Assembly (NCBI GenBank): GCA_045613305.1 | Contig: JAZLAU010000037.1 | Span: forward strand, 19,501-83,500 | Length of the DNA: 64,000 nucleotides | Direction: 5' to 3' | Origin: SFTJ01 sp045613305 | GTDB lineage: Bacteria; Bacteroidota; Bacteroidia; Bacteroidales; Muribaculaceae | Shown: piece after piece, positions 8,874-17,766 of the stretch | How positions within the stretch are numbered: the stretch's first letter is position 1 | Layout: each line of letters starts with the position of its first letter | Position numbers and translations under genes: made by a program | Notes under the pieces: generated by a model | Databases searched by the model: none | What the model saw: only the letters and a program-made list of their open reading frames with translations | Told to the model about the DNA's origin: nothing

Positions 8874-9635
8874 ATGTACGCAAAAGATTGGTTGAAAAAC
8901 GCTCACGAAGTGATGAACACTATCGAAGAGTCACAAATGGAAAATGTACGCAAGGCTGCTACCATCATGGCCGACTCAATTGAAAAGGGCCGTTGGGTGC
9001 ACACTTGGGGTTGCGGTCACGCAACTATCCCTTGCGAAGAAATGTACCCTCGCATTGGTGGTATCGTTGGTTTCCACCCACTTTGCGAACTTCCTCTTAC
9101 TTTCTTCACTCAAATCATTGGTCAAATGGGTATACACCAATTCTTGTTCCTTGAAAGACTTGAAGGTTATGCTCAAACCATCATGAAAAACTACGAATTC
9201 TCTAACGAAGACTGTCTATGGATTTTCTCTCACACTGGTATCAACGCAGTTAACATCGATATGGCTAACGAAGCTCACAAGAAGGGCATGAAGGTTATCG
9301 TTTACGGTTCGGCTGCTAACACTGGCGACAAGCCTGGACGTCACTCAAGCGGTAAGAACTTGTTCCAAATCGCTGACGTTGTTGTTGACACTTGCGTGCC
9401 TTTGCAAGACGCTTCTGTTACTACTAAGAAGCAATTCGACAAGATTGGTCCTTTGTCTACTTTGGGTTCTGTAACTCTTGTTTGGATGACTATCTGTACT
9501 GTGGTTGAAATCCTTGAAGAACGTGGCGTGAAAATCTTCATCAACCCATCTCACAACGTTCCTGGCGACACTTCTGCAAGCGAACGCCTTGACGCTGCTA
9601 TCGCTGAATACCAACGTCGTCTTAAAGTGCTTTAA
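8874..9635 (+). CDS. SIS domain sugar-phosphate protein (UPF0309-like)
   Basis: 253 residues. It resembles the UPF0309 / COG4821 phosphosugar-binding group: an N-terminal helix, then a SIS fold with a GCGHATI segment (43-49), a FSHTGIN segment typical of the phosphate-binding Ser/Thr loop, and a C-terminal ASERLD region. Such proteins are isomerases, deaminases or binders of sugar phosphates. As third gene after a kinase and a transporter it probably acts on the kinase product. Codon choice (GCT, GGT, AAG, CTT) matches pckA and gap in this window and differs from the two upstream genes, suggesting stronger expression. Followed by a hairpin terminator at 9697. Confidence 0.85.
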   Translation: MYAKDWLKNAHEVMNTIEESQMENVRKAATIMADSIEKGRWVHTWGCGHATIPCEEMYPRIGGIVGFHPLCELPLTFFTQIIGQMGIHQFLFLERLEGYAQTIMKNYEFSNEDCLWIFSHTGINAVNIDMANEAHKKGMKVIVYGSAANTGDKPGRHSSGKNLFQIADVVVDTCVPLQDASVTTKKQFDKIGPLSTLGSVTLVWMTICTVVEILEERGVKIFINPSHNVPGDTSASERLDAAIAEYQRRLKVL

Positions 9636-9696
9636 TTCTTGCGCTAACTAATTACTATGTAATTATTTATACAAAAAACCAAATTTGAAAACCAAC

Positions 9697-9727
9697 GAAA
9701 GGGGGCTGATTCACTCAGTCCCCTTTC
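9697..9727 (+). terminator. Terminator of the ROK-MFS-SIS operon
   Basis: A 13-base-pair stem (GAAAGGGGGCTGA with TCAGTCCCCTTTC, one wobble) with a 5-base loop. The T-tail is weak (TTTCTTC). Confidence 0.7.
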
Positions 9728-9773
9728 TTCATTAACAAAAAACCCCGTCAAAACTATATTATTACTCGCCACA

Positions 9774-10691
9774 TTAAAAAGTCAACCTAAGCGAAGCCTG
9801 CACTCCGCGCTCACGCCCCAGCATGGGGGTAAAGCCAAACTCCACATTTCGGCGCACATCGTTGCCATATATGTGCCCTAACACTTCATTAACCGGGTCG
9901 ATAATATATACCACTATGTTGCCAAACAGCAACGACCCGAATAGCGTGTATCCATTGCTCACTATGTGCCGCTTAAGCACATAAAATGCTTCGCCTATGG
10001 CCGAGCCAACTATAGGAGTGATGATTAGGTCCTGATAGGACGGCACCTCATTAAATGCCTCTATGCCATATTCCCAAAAAAGAGTTGACACGCCAAAACA
10101 ATAAAGAAACGAATAAAGCATGTTGCAACCCTGTCCTCGAGCACCCATATAATACGCTGCCCCGCCATAGGGATGCAGCACATAATTAAAATACCACTTG
10201 TCTTTGTCCCACACAGGGCCCTGCTTCACATGCAGCCACCACCGCTCAAAAAACGGGGTTTTTCGCAATTCTTCCTTATTCCACGCCGTTGCATCCTCGG
10301 GCAACAACTCCAGCAAGCCAAGTGCCACAAATCCCGCAGTATACAGCCCCAGGGTGTTATAACCTAACTTCTTTAAGTTTGGCATGTTGGTGCTGCGTGA
10401 ATATGGCATGTCGAAGATGGTTGGCTTAAACGTAAAATCGGGCGCCGACAATTCTAACTGCAGTTTCACAGAATCCTCGGGCGCAAAAGCCATTGGCTTA
10501 CGGGCAGCGGCTTCGCTCATCGGCAAAGATTCCACCCGCATCGTGTCGGGCTGCTGCACACTGTCAACCGGTGACTCGACACTCAAACAGTCATCACCTG
10601 CTGCAATTCTTTCGTTTTGCCCAACAACAACCTCGCTAACCAACACCGACAACACCAATACAATTGTTTTTCTTAGTCTATTCCCTTTCAT
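9774..10691 (-). CDS. DUF3943 family envelope protein
   Basis: From the ATG at 10691 it is 305 residues with a cleavable signal peptide (basic start, hydrophobic core, ending near VVGQ). The KQGPVWDKDKWYFNYVLHPYGGAAYY segment is the hallmark of DUF3943, a Bacteroidota/proteobacterial family of unknown function probably associated with the outer membrane. Several hydrophobic stretches and a final phenylalanine (SLRLTF) fit that location. The frame is open 32 codons further upstream, but those residues are not conserved-looking and the ATG directly begins a signal peptide. A -7 element TACTTTTG is at 10730-10737 on the minus strand. Confidence 0.8.
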   Translation of the reverse strand: MKGNRLRKTIVLVLSVLVSEVVVGQNERIAAGDDCLSVESPVDSVQQPDTMRVESLPMSEAAARKPMAFAPEDSVKLQLELSAPDFTFKPTIFDMPYSRSTNMPNLKKLGYNTLGLYTAGFVALGLLELLPEDATAWNKEELRKTPFFERWWLHVKQGPVWDKDKWYFNYVLHPYGGAAYYMGARGQGCNMLYSFLYCFGVSTLFWEYGIEAFNEVPSYQDLIITPIVGSAIGEAFYVLKRHIVSNGYTLFGSLLFGNIVVYIIDPVNEVLGHIYGNDVRRNVEFGFTPMLGRERGVQASLRLTF

Positions 10692-10729
10692 CGAAGATGT
10701 GTTTTTTCGTTCCTTTTTCAAATTTCTCG

Positions 10730-10737
10730 CAAAAGTA
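10730..10737 (-). promoter_or_regulatory. Promoter -7 element of the DUF3943 gene
   Basis: Reads TACTTTTG on the minus strand, 38 bases before the ATG at 10691. No TTG at the expected distance. It lies inside the longer open frame, which supports the start at 10691. Confidence 0.45.
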
Positions 10738-10867
10738 AAAACACCTGTCAACGAAAAAGTGTTCTTTTTTCCCTCAAAAAAAATCACAAAAAATCACCAG
10801 CGAAATATTCACCATTTTCTACGAAAATATGCACACACCCGCCACCTGCTCAAAAAACAGCATCCAA

Positions 10868-10904
10868 CAAAAAAAGATTCCCTCGCTGCATAAGCAACAA
10901 GGGA
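10868..10904 (-). terminator. Terminator of the NigD-like gene
   Basis: Read on the minus strand, the stem TTCCCTTGTTGC/GCAGCGAGGGAA closes through two U-G wobbles and is followed by seven or eight T. The wobbles pair only in the minus-strand RNA, which fixes its direction. Confidence 0.75.
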
Positions 10905-10966
10905 ACCATATTCATTTCATTGCGAGAACTTCTCAACCTGACGGCCGTCAAAGCCTCACTCGTTAA

Positions 10967-11704
10967 TCATTCAACTGCATTGCTGGCCATCACGCTCTTC
11001 ATTTGTTGAGCATTCACAGTCGCCGACAAAGGCAGCGGGTCGTAAGGCAACGTGATTTGCTTGCGGCCATCGTAAGAGTCATAGTTCAAAATGATGTATT
11101 TTGGAGTCTCACCGGCCTCTTCAATAAATTCCTTAATATTGAATGCCACTATGCCCTCTTGCAACCGGCCACCCAAATCGCCATTAGCATTATGACGGAA
11201 GTCAAACTCAAAAGGCTCATTAGGATTCACACCGCCCACAAGCGTAACACGGTGGCTGGTAACAGGATATCCCCACTGTGTCAAAAATCTAAGTGTCACA
11301 TATCCGTCTTCGGCTACTGTAGTCCAATGACGAACAATCTCAAGCGCATCATGGCCATATTGGCTGTCCACACCGTCGCCATAGGTGCGAATGGCTGGCT
11401 TGGTTAGAATGCTGTCTACCCAAAGCACTTCCACTTCCATACCATTGCCCACACGGTCATCGTCGTCGATTTCATATTGTGTCAATGCACGAACCTCTTT
11501 TCCGCCGAATATAGTGCCCCTAATGTTTTCAGGATACACCACAGTGTTCTTGTCTACTTGGAAATAAGTGTTTCCGCTCGCATCGGTCTTAACTGTAACA
11601 AGAGCCGACATCACACGGTCATAGTCATCATCATTGTCGCACGACACAAAGCCCAACGACGCAGTAATTAAAATTAAGCCTAAAATAACTTGAATCTTTT
11701 TCAT
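10967..11704 (-). CDS. NigD-like lipoprotein
   Basis: About 245 residues from the ATG at 11704; an in-frame ATG three codons earlier (11713) is equally possible. A lipoprotein signal peptide ends in GFVSC, followed by a very acidic DNDDDYD stretch. The body matches the NigD-like N-terminal OB-type and C-terminal beta-sandwich pattern (VKTDASGNTYFQVD, GKEVRALTQYEIDDD, the VTLVGG and FEFDFRHNANGD segments). The family is abundant in Bacteroidota and is named after a nisin-like bacteriocin-cluster gene; the molecular role is not known. It sits alone with a 500-base upstream region. Confidence 0.8.
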   Translation of the reverse strand: MKKIQVILGLILITASLGFVSCDNDDDYDRVMSALVTVKTDASGNTYFQVDKNTVVYPENIRGTIFGGKEVRALTQYEIDDDDRVGNGMEVEVLWVDSILTKPAIRTYGDGVDSQYGHDALEIVRHWTTVAEDGYVTLRFLTQWGYPVTSHRVTLVGGVNPNEPFEFDFRHNANGDLGGRLQEGIVAFNIKEFIEEAGETPKYIILNYDSYDGRKQITLPYDPLPLSATVNAQQMKSVMASNAVE

Positions 11705-12213
11705 AATATTCATTCTTGTTTTAAGTAATTGCTTTTTAAACATTTGTCTCATCCACAAGCCACTGGCCGCATCAAACCATTGCAAGCAGAATTATGCGCT
11801 TGGAGCAAACAAAGCACACGATTCCATTTTTTTACTTGGTCGGAAAAAACCATGGCACGACCATCATTCCGGCTTGTTACTGGTCACAAAGTTATAAAAA
11901 TTATCCGATTTTCACACTCCTCAACCGCACCTCACCGCACGCCCCAAAACACCCATACCCCATCACAGCATATTACAACCCCATTTCCCTCATTTTTTTA
12001 TTACGATTATTTAACCACCTATAACAACCCCACCAACACCTTAGTTCATTTATTAACACTTTTTTTCCACAGCACCTAATACCCTCTCTTTTCTTAAAAC
12101 ATAATCCGCAGTGACTGAATTCACGGCCCACGATAAGTTTTTGTGCTGTCGCTTCAATCACTACGGATTTTTAAATCTACCGTTTATTCCAAACTGGAGT
12201 TAAACAAAATGCC
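11705..12213. other. Intergenic region between the NigD-like gene and the Hsp70-HerA operon
   Basis: About 510 bases without a convincing gene; open frames here are low-complexity. A minus-strand TAACTTTG element at 11887-11894 is the only promoter-like box seen for the NigD-like gene and would give a leader of about 180 bases. A hairpin at 12189-12227 overlaps the end of the neighbouring gene. Confidence 0.5.
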
Positions 12214-12227
12214 TCACTTCAGTTTGG
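12189..12227 (-). terminator. Hairpin across the 3' end of the Hsp70-HerA operon
   Basis: CCAAACTGGAG pairs with CTTCAGTTTGG (11 pairs, one wobble) over a 17-base loop. One arm overlaps the last codons before the stop at 12214. No T-run follows on the minus strand, so it is a weak terminator or an RNA-stability element. Confidence 0.35.
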
Positions 12228-12504
12228 CCAGATGTTTAAACCAGCCAACGGCTTTAGCATCGGCCTGCAGCATTGCATAGGCCAAGATTATTGCCGTATC
12301 TTTCATCTTCAGTTTTGTTCGCAAAAACGATTTATCAATGCCTTCCACCGGTTCAAAATCAGGCACTCGCCCGGTGTCTAACCATGTTTTTAGCATCTGA
12401 GCCGAATCGCCCTTCAAATTCATCAGATTTTCCACCGTTTGTTCTATGCCGTTTTCTTCAACATATCCATCGGCCAACAAACGCTTTTTTATATATTCTT
12501 TCAT
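12214..12504 (-). CDS. Small protein of unknown function, last gene of the Hsp70-HerA operon
   Basis: 96 residues from the ATG at 12504 (the codon two places upstream is TTG). No family recognised. It is charged, without signal peptide or membrane segment, predicted mostly helical, with a lysine-rich start and end and a central GDSAQMLKTWLDTGRVPDFEPVEG turn. It lies 42 bases after the HExxH gene on the same strand. Its size and place beside a toxin-like peptidase would suit an inhibitor, adaptor or immunity protein, but that is inference only. Confidence 0.7.
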   Translation of the reverse strand: MKEYIKKRLLADGYVEENGIEQTVENLMNLKGDSAQMLKTWLDTGRVPDFEPVEGIDKSFLRTKLKMKDTAIILAYAMLQADAKAVGWFKHLAKLK

Positions 12505-12546
12505 TTTCAATTCAGTTTTTCTTTATTTATTAATTCCGGCCCCTAC

Positions 12547-13350
12547 TCATCCCAATTTCGACAATAGCATAAGGCTAAGATTTCGCACCACAGTTTCGCC
12601 TGCCATACGCGCATCTATCTCTTTGGCATTATAAAAATAGCCCCAAGGGTCGTAGGCCGACGGCGACTGATAATTATACAACAACGACGACTTTATGAAC
12701 TCTTTGCGCAATTCATCAGGCACTTCGTGATGCCCCAATTCGGCCTCGTGCTGATACTGATGTCGCAACTCGTGAGTTATGGTGTTGACTATCTCAAACG
12801 GCGACGCATCGGCCGATATCATCGCCTTGCTGATATGAATCCACCCGTCGCCTTGGTTATAGCCTCCCAAGCCCGGCTCGTCGAAAACTTCAAAATAGAT
12901 TCCTTTATAGTCTACCAATTGAAATGCCTCGGCAACTTTTGTTGCATAATAGGTCGACAAGATTTTCTTTTCTCCCGATGAAAGATTAGCCCAACTACAC
13001 ACCACACCCTCATTAAATATGGTGCATGCCGCTTCCGAACATTCTGCCAAACCAAATTCTCTTACCTCTTTACTGTATTCGGGCACGGATTCTGCTATGG
13101 GTTTTAATTCGCCCACGGCCAATTCTTCCGGGCCGCCAACTTCTCCTGTTTTGGCATATTCTTTTATTTGCTCCACCAATTCCTTGCCGAAGTCAAAAGT
13201 TTCAGCCGCACAATCACGAAGTGTGTCTTTTATTTGTTCAAGAAACTCTCCCACACCCTCCACACTCACTAATCGTGGCATCTCACTCATAATCTTTGGC
13301 GAAACTTCCATCGCTATTTTTTCACCTATTTCTGTCAATCGTTCTATCAT
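12547..13350 (-). CDS. Putative HExxH metallopeptidase of the Hsp70-HerA operon
   Basis: 267 residues, no signal peptide. The N-terminal half (1-125) is helical and acidic and not recognised. The C-terminal half looks like a zincin: an edge-strand segment GYNQGDGWIHIS (163-174), HELRH at 193-197 (HExxH), then, about 47 residues later, KEIDAR with Glu244 as a possible third zinc ligand. HELRHxxQ followed by an E-I-[DE]-A segment is a pattern I know from cytosolic or effector-type metallopeptidases, including polymorphic toxins and phage-associated ones. It lies downstream of the HerA gene (74-base gap) and upstream of a 96-residue gene. It could be an effector, a maturation protease or a host-protein-cleaving defence component; the sequence does not decide. 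Confidence 0.7.
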   Translation of the reverse strand: MIERLTEIGEKIAMEVSPKIMSEMPRLVSVEGVGEFLEQIKDTLRDCAAETFDFGKELVEQIKEYAKTGEVGGPEELAVGELKPIAESVPEYSKEVREFGLAECSEAACTIFNEGVVCSWANLSSGEKKILSTYYATKVAEAFQLVDYKGIYFEVFDEPGLGGYNQGDGWIHISKAMISADASPFEIVNTITHELRHQYQHEAELGHHEVPDELRKEFIKSSLLYNYQSPSAYDPWGYFYNAKEIDARMAGETVVRNLSLMLLSKLG

Positions 13351-13424
13351 AATTCTTGTTTTTTTATCGTTATTTTATAAATCCTCGCTCAGCTACATCG
13401 TTTTCAATTGCCGGCATTCGGCCG

Positions 13425-16049
13425 TCACTTTTCCACTTTAATCCACAACGCATTTTCATCGCCAACACCATACACAACAGCCTCTCCAGGCTCCAACTGC
13501 GACAACACCTTTTCTTGGTCAGGACGCAATTCCAAAGCCTTTGCCATAGTGGCACATTCGCCGGGCGAAGTTAAGCGGTGCACTATCTTATAGTTTGAAT
13601 TTGCCACCGCATCATCGGCCAATCGCGACGGCTGTTGGTCAATTATCATCAGACCCTCGCCATATGACCTAATTGTTGATATCATATTCGAGAAAATGTC
13701 GATAACATTCTGCTGAGCCTTATTCGGCACTCCCAAATTCGGCTTTTTCAAGAAGCAATGCGCCTCTTCAAGCACAGTGAGATGCTGCAGTTTTCCCGCA
13801 GCCATTTCTTTGCGTAGCGACGCATCGTAGCGATAGGCCGACTTGAAATATCCATAAATATTTATAAACAACAGCGACATAATCAGCGCTTGGTCTTTTT
13901 CTGTTGCCAAACGGCTCAAATTAATAACGCACGGACGACCCAATATTTCAGCCACAGGAGTCGACTTCAGCCCATTAAGTATCTTGCCACGCTTATTTCG
14001 CACAAGATACTGAAAACGAGTCTCGAGCGCTGCCGAAAAACTGCTCACAACCTCTTGGCTGTATCCTCTGTTGACCAACACCCTTTGCACCACATCTTGC
14101 ACCCCCTCGAGTGGCGGAAACGACGGCATTTGCTCTATTTCGCCCTCTTCAAAGTTTTTTATGCTTTCTTGCAGATAAGTGTTGATGCACTCCTCCATTA
14201 TCACCGGCAGCACATCCTCCATTGGCAACGCCGAGTTTATGATGTTTATCACCTGTTCGGTATGTGTTTGCACATCCACCATATTATCGGCATATGCATA
14301 TGGGCAAAACGGATTTACCATCAATTGATTCACATCTTGGCCATCAATCTTTTCAAAGCATGCGCCAAAAAGGTTTATCTGTTTTTCGGCTGGCAATGTC
14401 TTGTTTTTCTCAACAGCCCATCGCAACCAGTCGTCTTTTTCAGGCTCAATCACCAACACAGGCACACCGCGGTCAATCAAATCTTCCACCACCTTGCGGG
14501 CTGTAGTGGTCTTGCCACTACCCGTTGAACCGGTTACAAGAGTGTGTTTTGTCAACAAATTTCTGTTCACTGCATAATCATTATTGGTCACTTCGCCCGA
14601 TGCAAAAATTTTCCCCAATGCGATTTTATCCTCAGCAGCCATTTTACTTGCCGAAACTCCCGCAAATCCTGCATTTCTCACCATTCCCAATCCTTCAGTT
14701 CCCTTTCGAGGCAAGGATGCGAAAATCGATAGTTCTTCGGTGTTGACCGGAGTGCTAACATATTGATAGTCTTTGCCAAGTACATGCCATTCGCCACATT
14801 CCACCTTAGGATTGGCAAGCGGCACCAACGAATACAAACGAATGCTCTCGAGCGCCTTGGGCGATTGAAACACATGTGTGCGTATAGGCTCAAAATACGA
14901 TTCCTCGCCAGAATAAGCCGAACGGAGCATACCCGTCACTAACGGTATGGTTGTCGATAAGTTACTCAACACATACACCCCAGCATTCCAAAATCCCAAA
15001 TTGCGGCCCTTGCGAAGACGTTCGCAATGCTTGTCGGCCATGCGCTCGGTGTATTGCGCAAACTTGTTCAAATAGTCTTTCGTTTCCGACTCGCCTGTGG
15101 TTGTTGACTTCGACCCGCTGAAAAACAGCCCTTGCCCGCCAAATAGGCCTTGAAGCATACCCGGAGGCATTCCTATCGACGACAATGCCACATCAGAAAG
15201 CGCCGACAGATAAGTGCTTACGAGTTTGCCTGTGGTGTTGCCGTGTTCTGAACCACCACGGCCGCCAAAAGTCATGTTAAAGCCAAGTGCCGACGAAGAT
15301 GTTTTTGAAGTTGACGTTGTCACTCGTGTCAACACATCGAGATGCGCCTGACTGCCAATCTGCTGCAAACGAGAGATAGTGTCACACACACCATCATCAT
15401 TTATCGGCTCGGCAACAACAATCAGCGAAAAGTCTAAATCCAAATTGTTTCGCACATCTTTTAATCCCGACGCCAATTTATCTAATGTCTGATAATAATC
15501 GGCAACCGACTGTTTGCGAAACGATGGCAAACCAGTCACTGCACCGCCGTAATCATACATTCGGTGACGCTTGTCGATGCTCTGCATTTCGGCCTTCGCT
15601 AACTCATCGTCTATGCTCATATCTTCCAGCCCTATGCCTGGCAAATCGTTCTTTAATGTATTATAGAGCATGTTTATGGAGTCCTTTCGATTATTGTAAT
15701 TCAGGCCCAAATACAAGCGCGTTTCGCCATCGTGGCGATGCAACAAGAACACCAACTTTTCGTTCCAAACGTGCAATGCCGACAATGCCGATTGCCAACG
15801 GTTTAGCATGTCGTAATTGGCGCTGCCATTGAGCGAAACCGGCAGACGCTTTATGCGCAACCATGCAATTTTCGACTGTCGACCATCGTTCACAAACTTA
15901 AAATCGCTGCGAGCCGAAACGTCGTTAAGATATTGACGCTCTAACACATAATCAACCAACCGGCTGTTATTCCGTATTGGCACAAAAACCTCATTGCCGT
16001 TGATTTCCACCGGCATTGCCTTATGCGTTTGTGTTAAACTTTCTCTCAT
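13425..16049 (-). CDS. HerA/VirB4-type ATPase (DUF87-like) paired with an Hsp70
   Basis: 874 residues from the ATG at 16049, 13 bases after the Hsp70 stop. The C-terminal half is a HerA/FtsK-class motor: Walker A GSTGSGKTTT (507-516), the IEPEKDDW strand, Walker B LTVLEEAH (757-764), the sensor-like LMIIDQQPSRL (about 799-808) and an HRLTSPGE segment near 824. These motors form hexamers that move DNA or protein through a pore. The first 430 residues are not recognised. They include a Ser/Thr/Gly-rich stretch (about 245-320) with GFNMTFGGRGG and the hydrophobic GMPPGMLQGLFGG, possibly a membrane- or partner-contacting loop. No mating-pair or conjugation genes are nearby, so ordinary VirB4 function is unlikely. 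Confidence 0.85.
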   Translation of the reverse strand: MRESLTQTHKAMPVEINGNEVFVPIRNNSRLVDYVLERQYLNDVSARSDFKFVNDGRQSKIAWLRIKRLPVSLNGSANYDMLNRWQSALSALHVWNEKLVFLLHRHDGETRLYLGLNYNNRKDSINMLYNTLKNDLPGIGLEDMSIDDELAKAEMQSIDKRHRMYDYGGAVTGLPSFRKQSVADYYQTLDKLASGLKDVRNNLDLDFSLIVVAEPINDDGVCDTISRLQQIGSQAHLDVLTRVTTSTSKTSSSALGFNMTFGGRGGSEHGNTTGKLVSTYLSALSDVALSSIGMPPGMLQGLFGGQGLFFSGSKSTTTGESETKDYLNKFAQYTERMADKHCERLRKGRNLGFWNAGVYVLSNLSTTIPLVTGMLRSAYSGEESYFEPIRTHVFQSPKALESIRLYSLVPLANPKVECGEWHVLGKDYQYVSTPVNTEELSIFASLPRKGTEGLGMVRNAGFAGVSASKMAAEDKIALGKIFASGEVTNNDYAVNRNLLTKHTLVTGSTGSGKTTTARKVVEDLIDRGVPVLVIEPEKDDWLRWAVEKNKTLPAEKQINLFGACFEKIDGQDVNQLMVNPFCPYAYADNMVDVQTHTEQVINIINSALPMEDVLPVIMEECINTYLQESIKNFEEGEIEQMPSFPPLEGVQDVVQRVLVNRGYSQEVVSSFSAALETRFQYLVRNKRGKILNGLKSTPVAEILGRPCVINLSRLATEKDQALIMSLLFINIYGYFKSAYRYDASLRKEMAAGKLQHLTVLEEAHCFLKKPNLGVPNKAQQNVIDIFSNMISTIRSYGEGLMIIDQQPSRLADDAVANSNYKIVHRLTSPGECATMAKALELRPDQEKVLSQLEPGEAVVYGVGDENALWIKVEK

Positions 16050-16062
16050 AATCAAAGATGTT

Positions 16063-17673
16063 TTATAAATAATGCGGGTCGTCTAAAATAGGGTCATAGG
16101 CATAATCCTCACGCTTCTCATCTAATGACCTAAACCAACTGCTGCTTTTAACCAGGCTCACTTTAAAGTCTTTCGTTATTTCTATTTCTGCATTCACTAT
16201 CATTTCGTAATGTGTGCGTTTTAGCGACATCACTAAGGCACTCGACATTGCAAAAACTCCCACTTTGCCTAACGCCGACTCCGGACGTTCATCAACACAA
16301 AAGTGTGCTTTGTGAATTAAGTTTGCGCCACTCTCTTCTCCTTTATAAAAATAAAGCGACATCTTTGAATGCTCGTTCCAGATAAACGACGAGCCGCATC
16401 CACAGAAACTCCAGTCCTCCTTAAAGGGCAGTGTGTCGATGCCCTTTCGCACCACTATTTCCTTGCCCACCTTCTCGCTGTCGACATATATGGCGCACCA
16501 AATGTTGCACGGCGAAAAATATTCATACACCACCGCATCGGTCCATTGCATCAAGCCTCGAGCCACCGATTGCTCTGGTTTTTTGTCACAAATCAAGCGT
16601 TCATCTGGTTCCGACACAATCTTTGGAAAAACATAACCATCAAATCCGTCCAAAAACATGTCCTTAATTACATACCACCGCGAATGCCCTCCGGCTAAAA
16701 TCACGAAATCTATTTCTTGCGGATTAACTCCCGTTTCGGCATACGATTCCAAAGCATCCTTAACCATCAGTTTAAGGTTATCCCAATGCGACGCCGTTAC
16801 CTCCTCAAATGTCTTGCGGTCAAAAGCAAAACTGCCATCTGAAAAAAGGCACGCCGGTGGCGTCACGGCATTATCTTCATTAAGTTCGTCGCACAGGGTG
16901 GTTTCCTTCCAACTTTTGGCCTCAAACTTGCCAAACATCGTGGCATCACCTCCAAACCAAGTTTCAGCAACATAACCAGCGAGCAGTGCATCTAACTCCG
17001 AACCTCCACCAAACTTGCCGCGAGTTAGTCTGCGCGGATATGACTGCAAATCCTTAAACAGGAACTCACCCTCATCGGTTAACACAAATTTCAGCATACT
17101 GATGTCGAACGTCCCTGCTCCGGCATCAATCGAAAGGGCTACATATTCCTTACCCTTTTCCAACGCATCACGTCGGACAATGCTCTGCATATTTTTCTCT
17201 ATTGAATAACGCACCGCAGCCTCGGGCTCACGCACCGCAACATATTTGCCCTTGAATCCTGCCTTTATTAAGGCCGACTTCTCTATTTCCACCATCTTGG
17301 TGCCCCATGTGGCAGGATAACTGAATCGCACCTCCACCGTTTCATAATCATCAAAATCGATGGTGTCGGCAACCAATTGATATAAGTGCTTGCAAAACAA
17401 CTCTAAATGCTGCTGCGCCTGTGCGCGTTCTGATGCAACATCTGAGAGCAACTGCATCTTAAAGTGAGTGTGCAAACGCGAACGATTACTTTTCCCCATC
17501 TCATACGCCTTTTTGCCGCACAACATACGGCCATCGGGCAATTCATAAACACAACTTGGTATTAACGGCGAATTTTCATCAGTAATCTGAACGTTTGGGC
17601 CATCGCCCGACCTACACACTAACACGCTGTTAGTGGTGCCGAAATCTACACCTACTCTTAAATTCTTTCCCAT
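16063..17673 (-). CDS. Hsp70-like ATPase with divergent C-terminus
   Basis: 536 residues. The actin-like ATPase domain is complete: phosphate-1 VGVDFGTTNS (7-16), the EPEAAVRYS connect segment (149-157), phosphate-2 SIDAGAGTFDIS (181-192) and the adenosine motif VILAGGHSRWYVI (324-336). After about residue 385 it departs from DnaK: no substrate-binding beta domain or helical lid is recognisable, and the region is Cys/Trp-rich (FCGCGSSFIWNEH). DnaK has about 640 residues. First gene of a four-gene operon with a promoter at 17767-17797. A dedicated Hsp70 next to a HerA motor suggests chaperoned loading, unfolding or sensing for that motor. Not a housekeeping dnaK: no grpE or dnaJ nearby. Confidence 0.85.
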   Translation of the reverse strand: MGKNLRVGVDFGTTNSVLVCRSGDGPNVQITDENSPLIPSCVYELPDGRMLCGKKAYEMGKSNRSRLHTHFKMQLLSDVASERAQAQQHLELFCKHLYQLVADTIDFDDYETVEVRFSYPATWGTKMVEIEKSALIKAGFKGKYVAVREPEAAVRYSIEKNMQSIVRRDALEKGKEYVALSIDAGAGTFDISMLKFVLTDEGEFLFKDLQSYPRRLTRGKFGGGSELDALLAGYVAETWFGGDATMFGKFEAKSWKETTLCDELNEDNAVTPPACLFSDGSFAFDRKTFEEVTASHWDNLKLMVKDALESYAETGVNPQEIDFVILAGGHSRWYVIKDMFLDGFDGYVFPKIVSEPDERLICDKKPEQSVARGLMQWTDAVVYEYFSPCNIWCAIYVDSEKVGKEIVVRKGIDTLPFKEDWSFCGCGSSFIWNEHSKMSLYFYKGEESGANLIHKAHFCVDERPESALGKVGVFAMSSALVMSLKRTHYEMIVNAEIEITKDFKVSLVKSSSWFRSLDEKREDYAYDPILDDPHYL

Positions 17674-17766
17674 GATTGTCGAGTTTTTATGTTTTTACTT
17701 ATTTTATTCAATACACTTAGCACCCATCTTTGTGCCAAAATATCTCTTACTATATTATCCCAATAG

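Noticed and set aside
13425..16049. Conjugation ATPase (VirB4/TraG) of an integrative element
   Set aside because: No other mating-pair, relaxase or integrase genes nearby; the partners are an Hsp70 and a peptidase-like gene.
16063..17673. Housekeeping DnaK
   Set aside because: Too short, no canonical substrate-binding domain, no grpE or dnaJ beside it.
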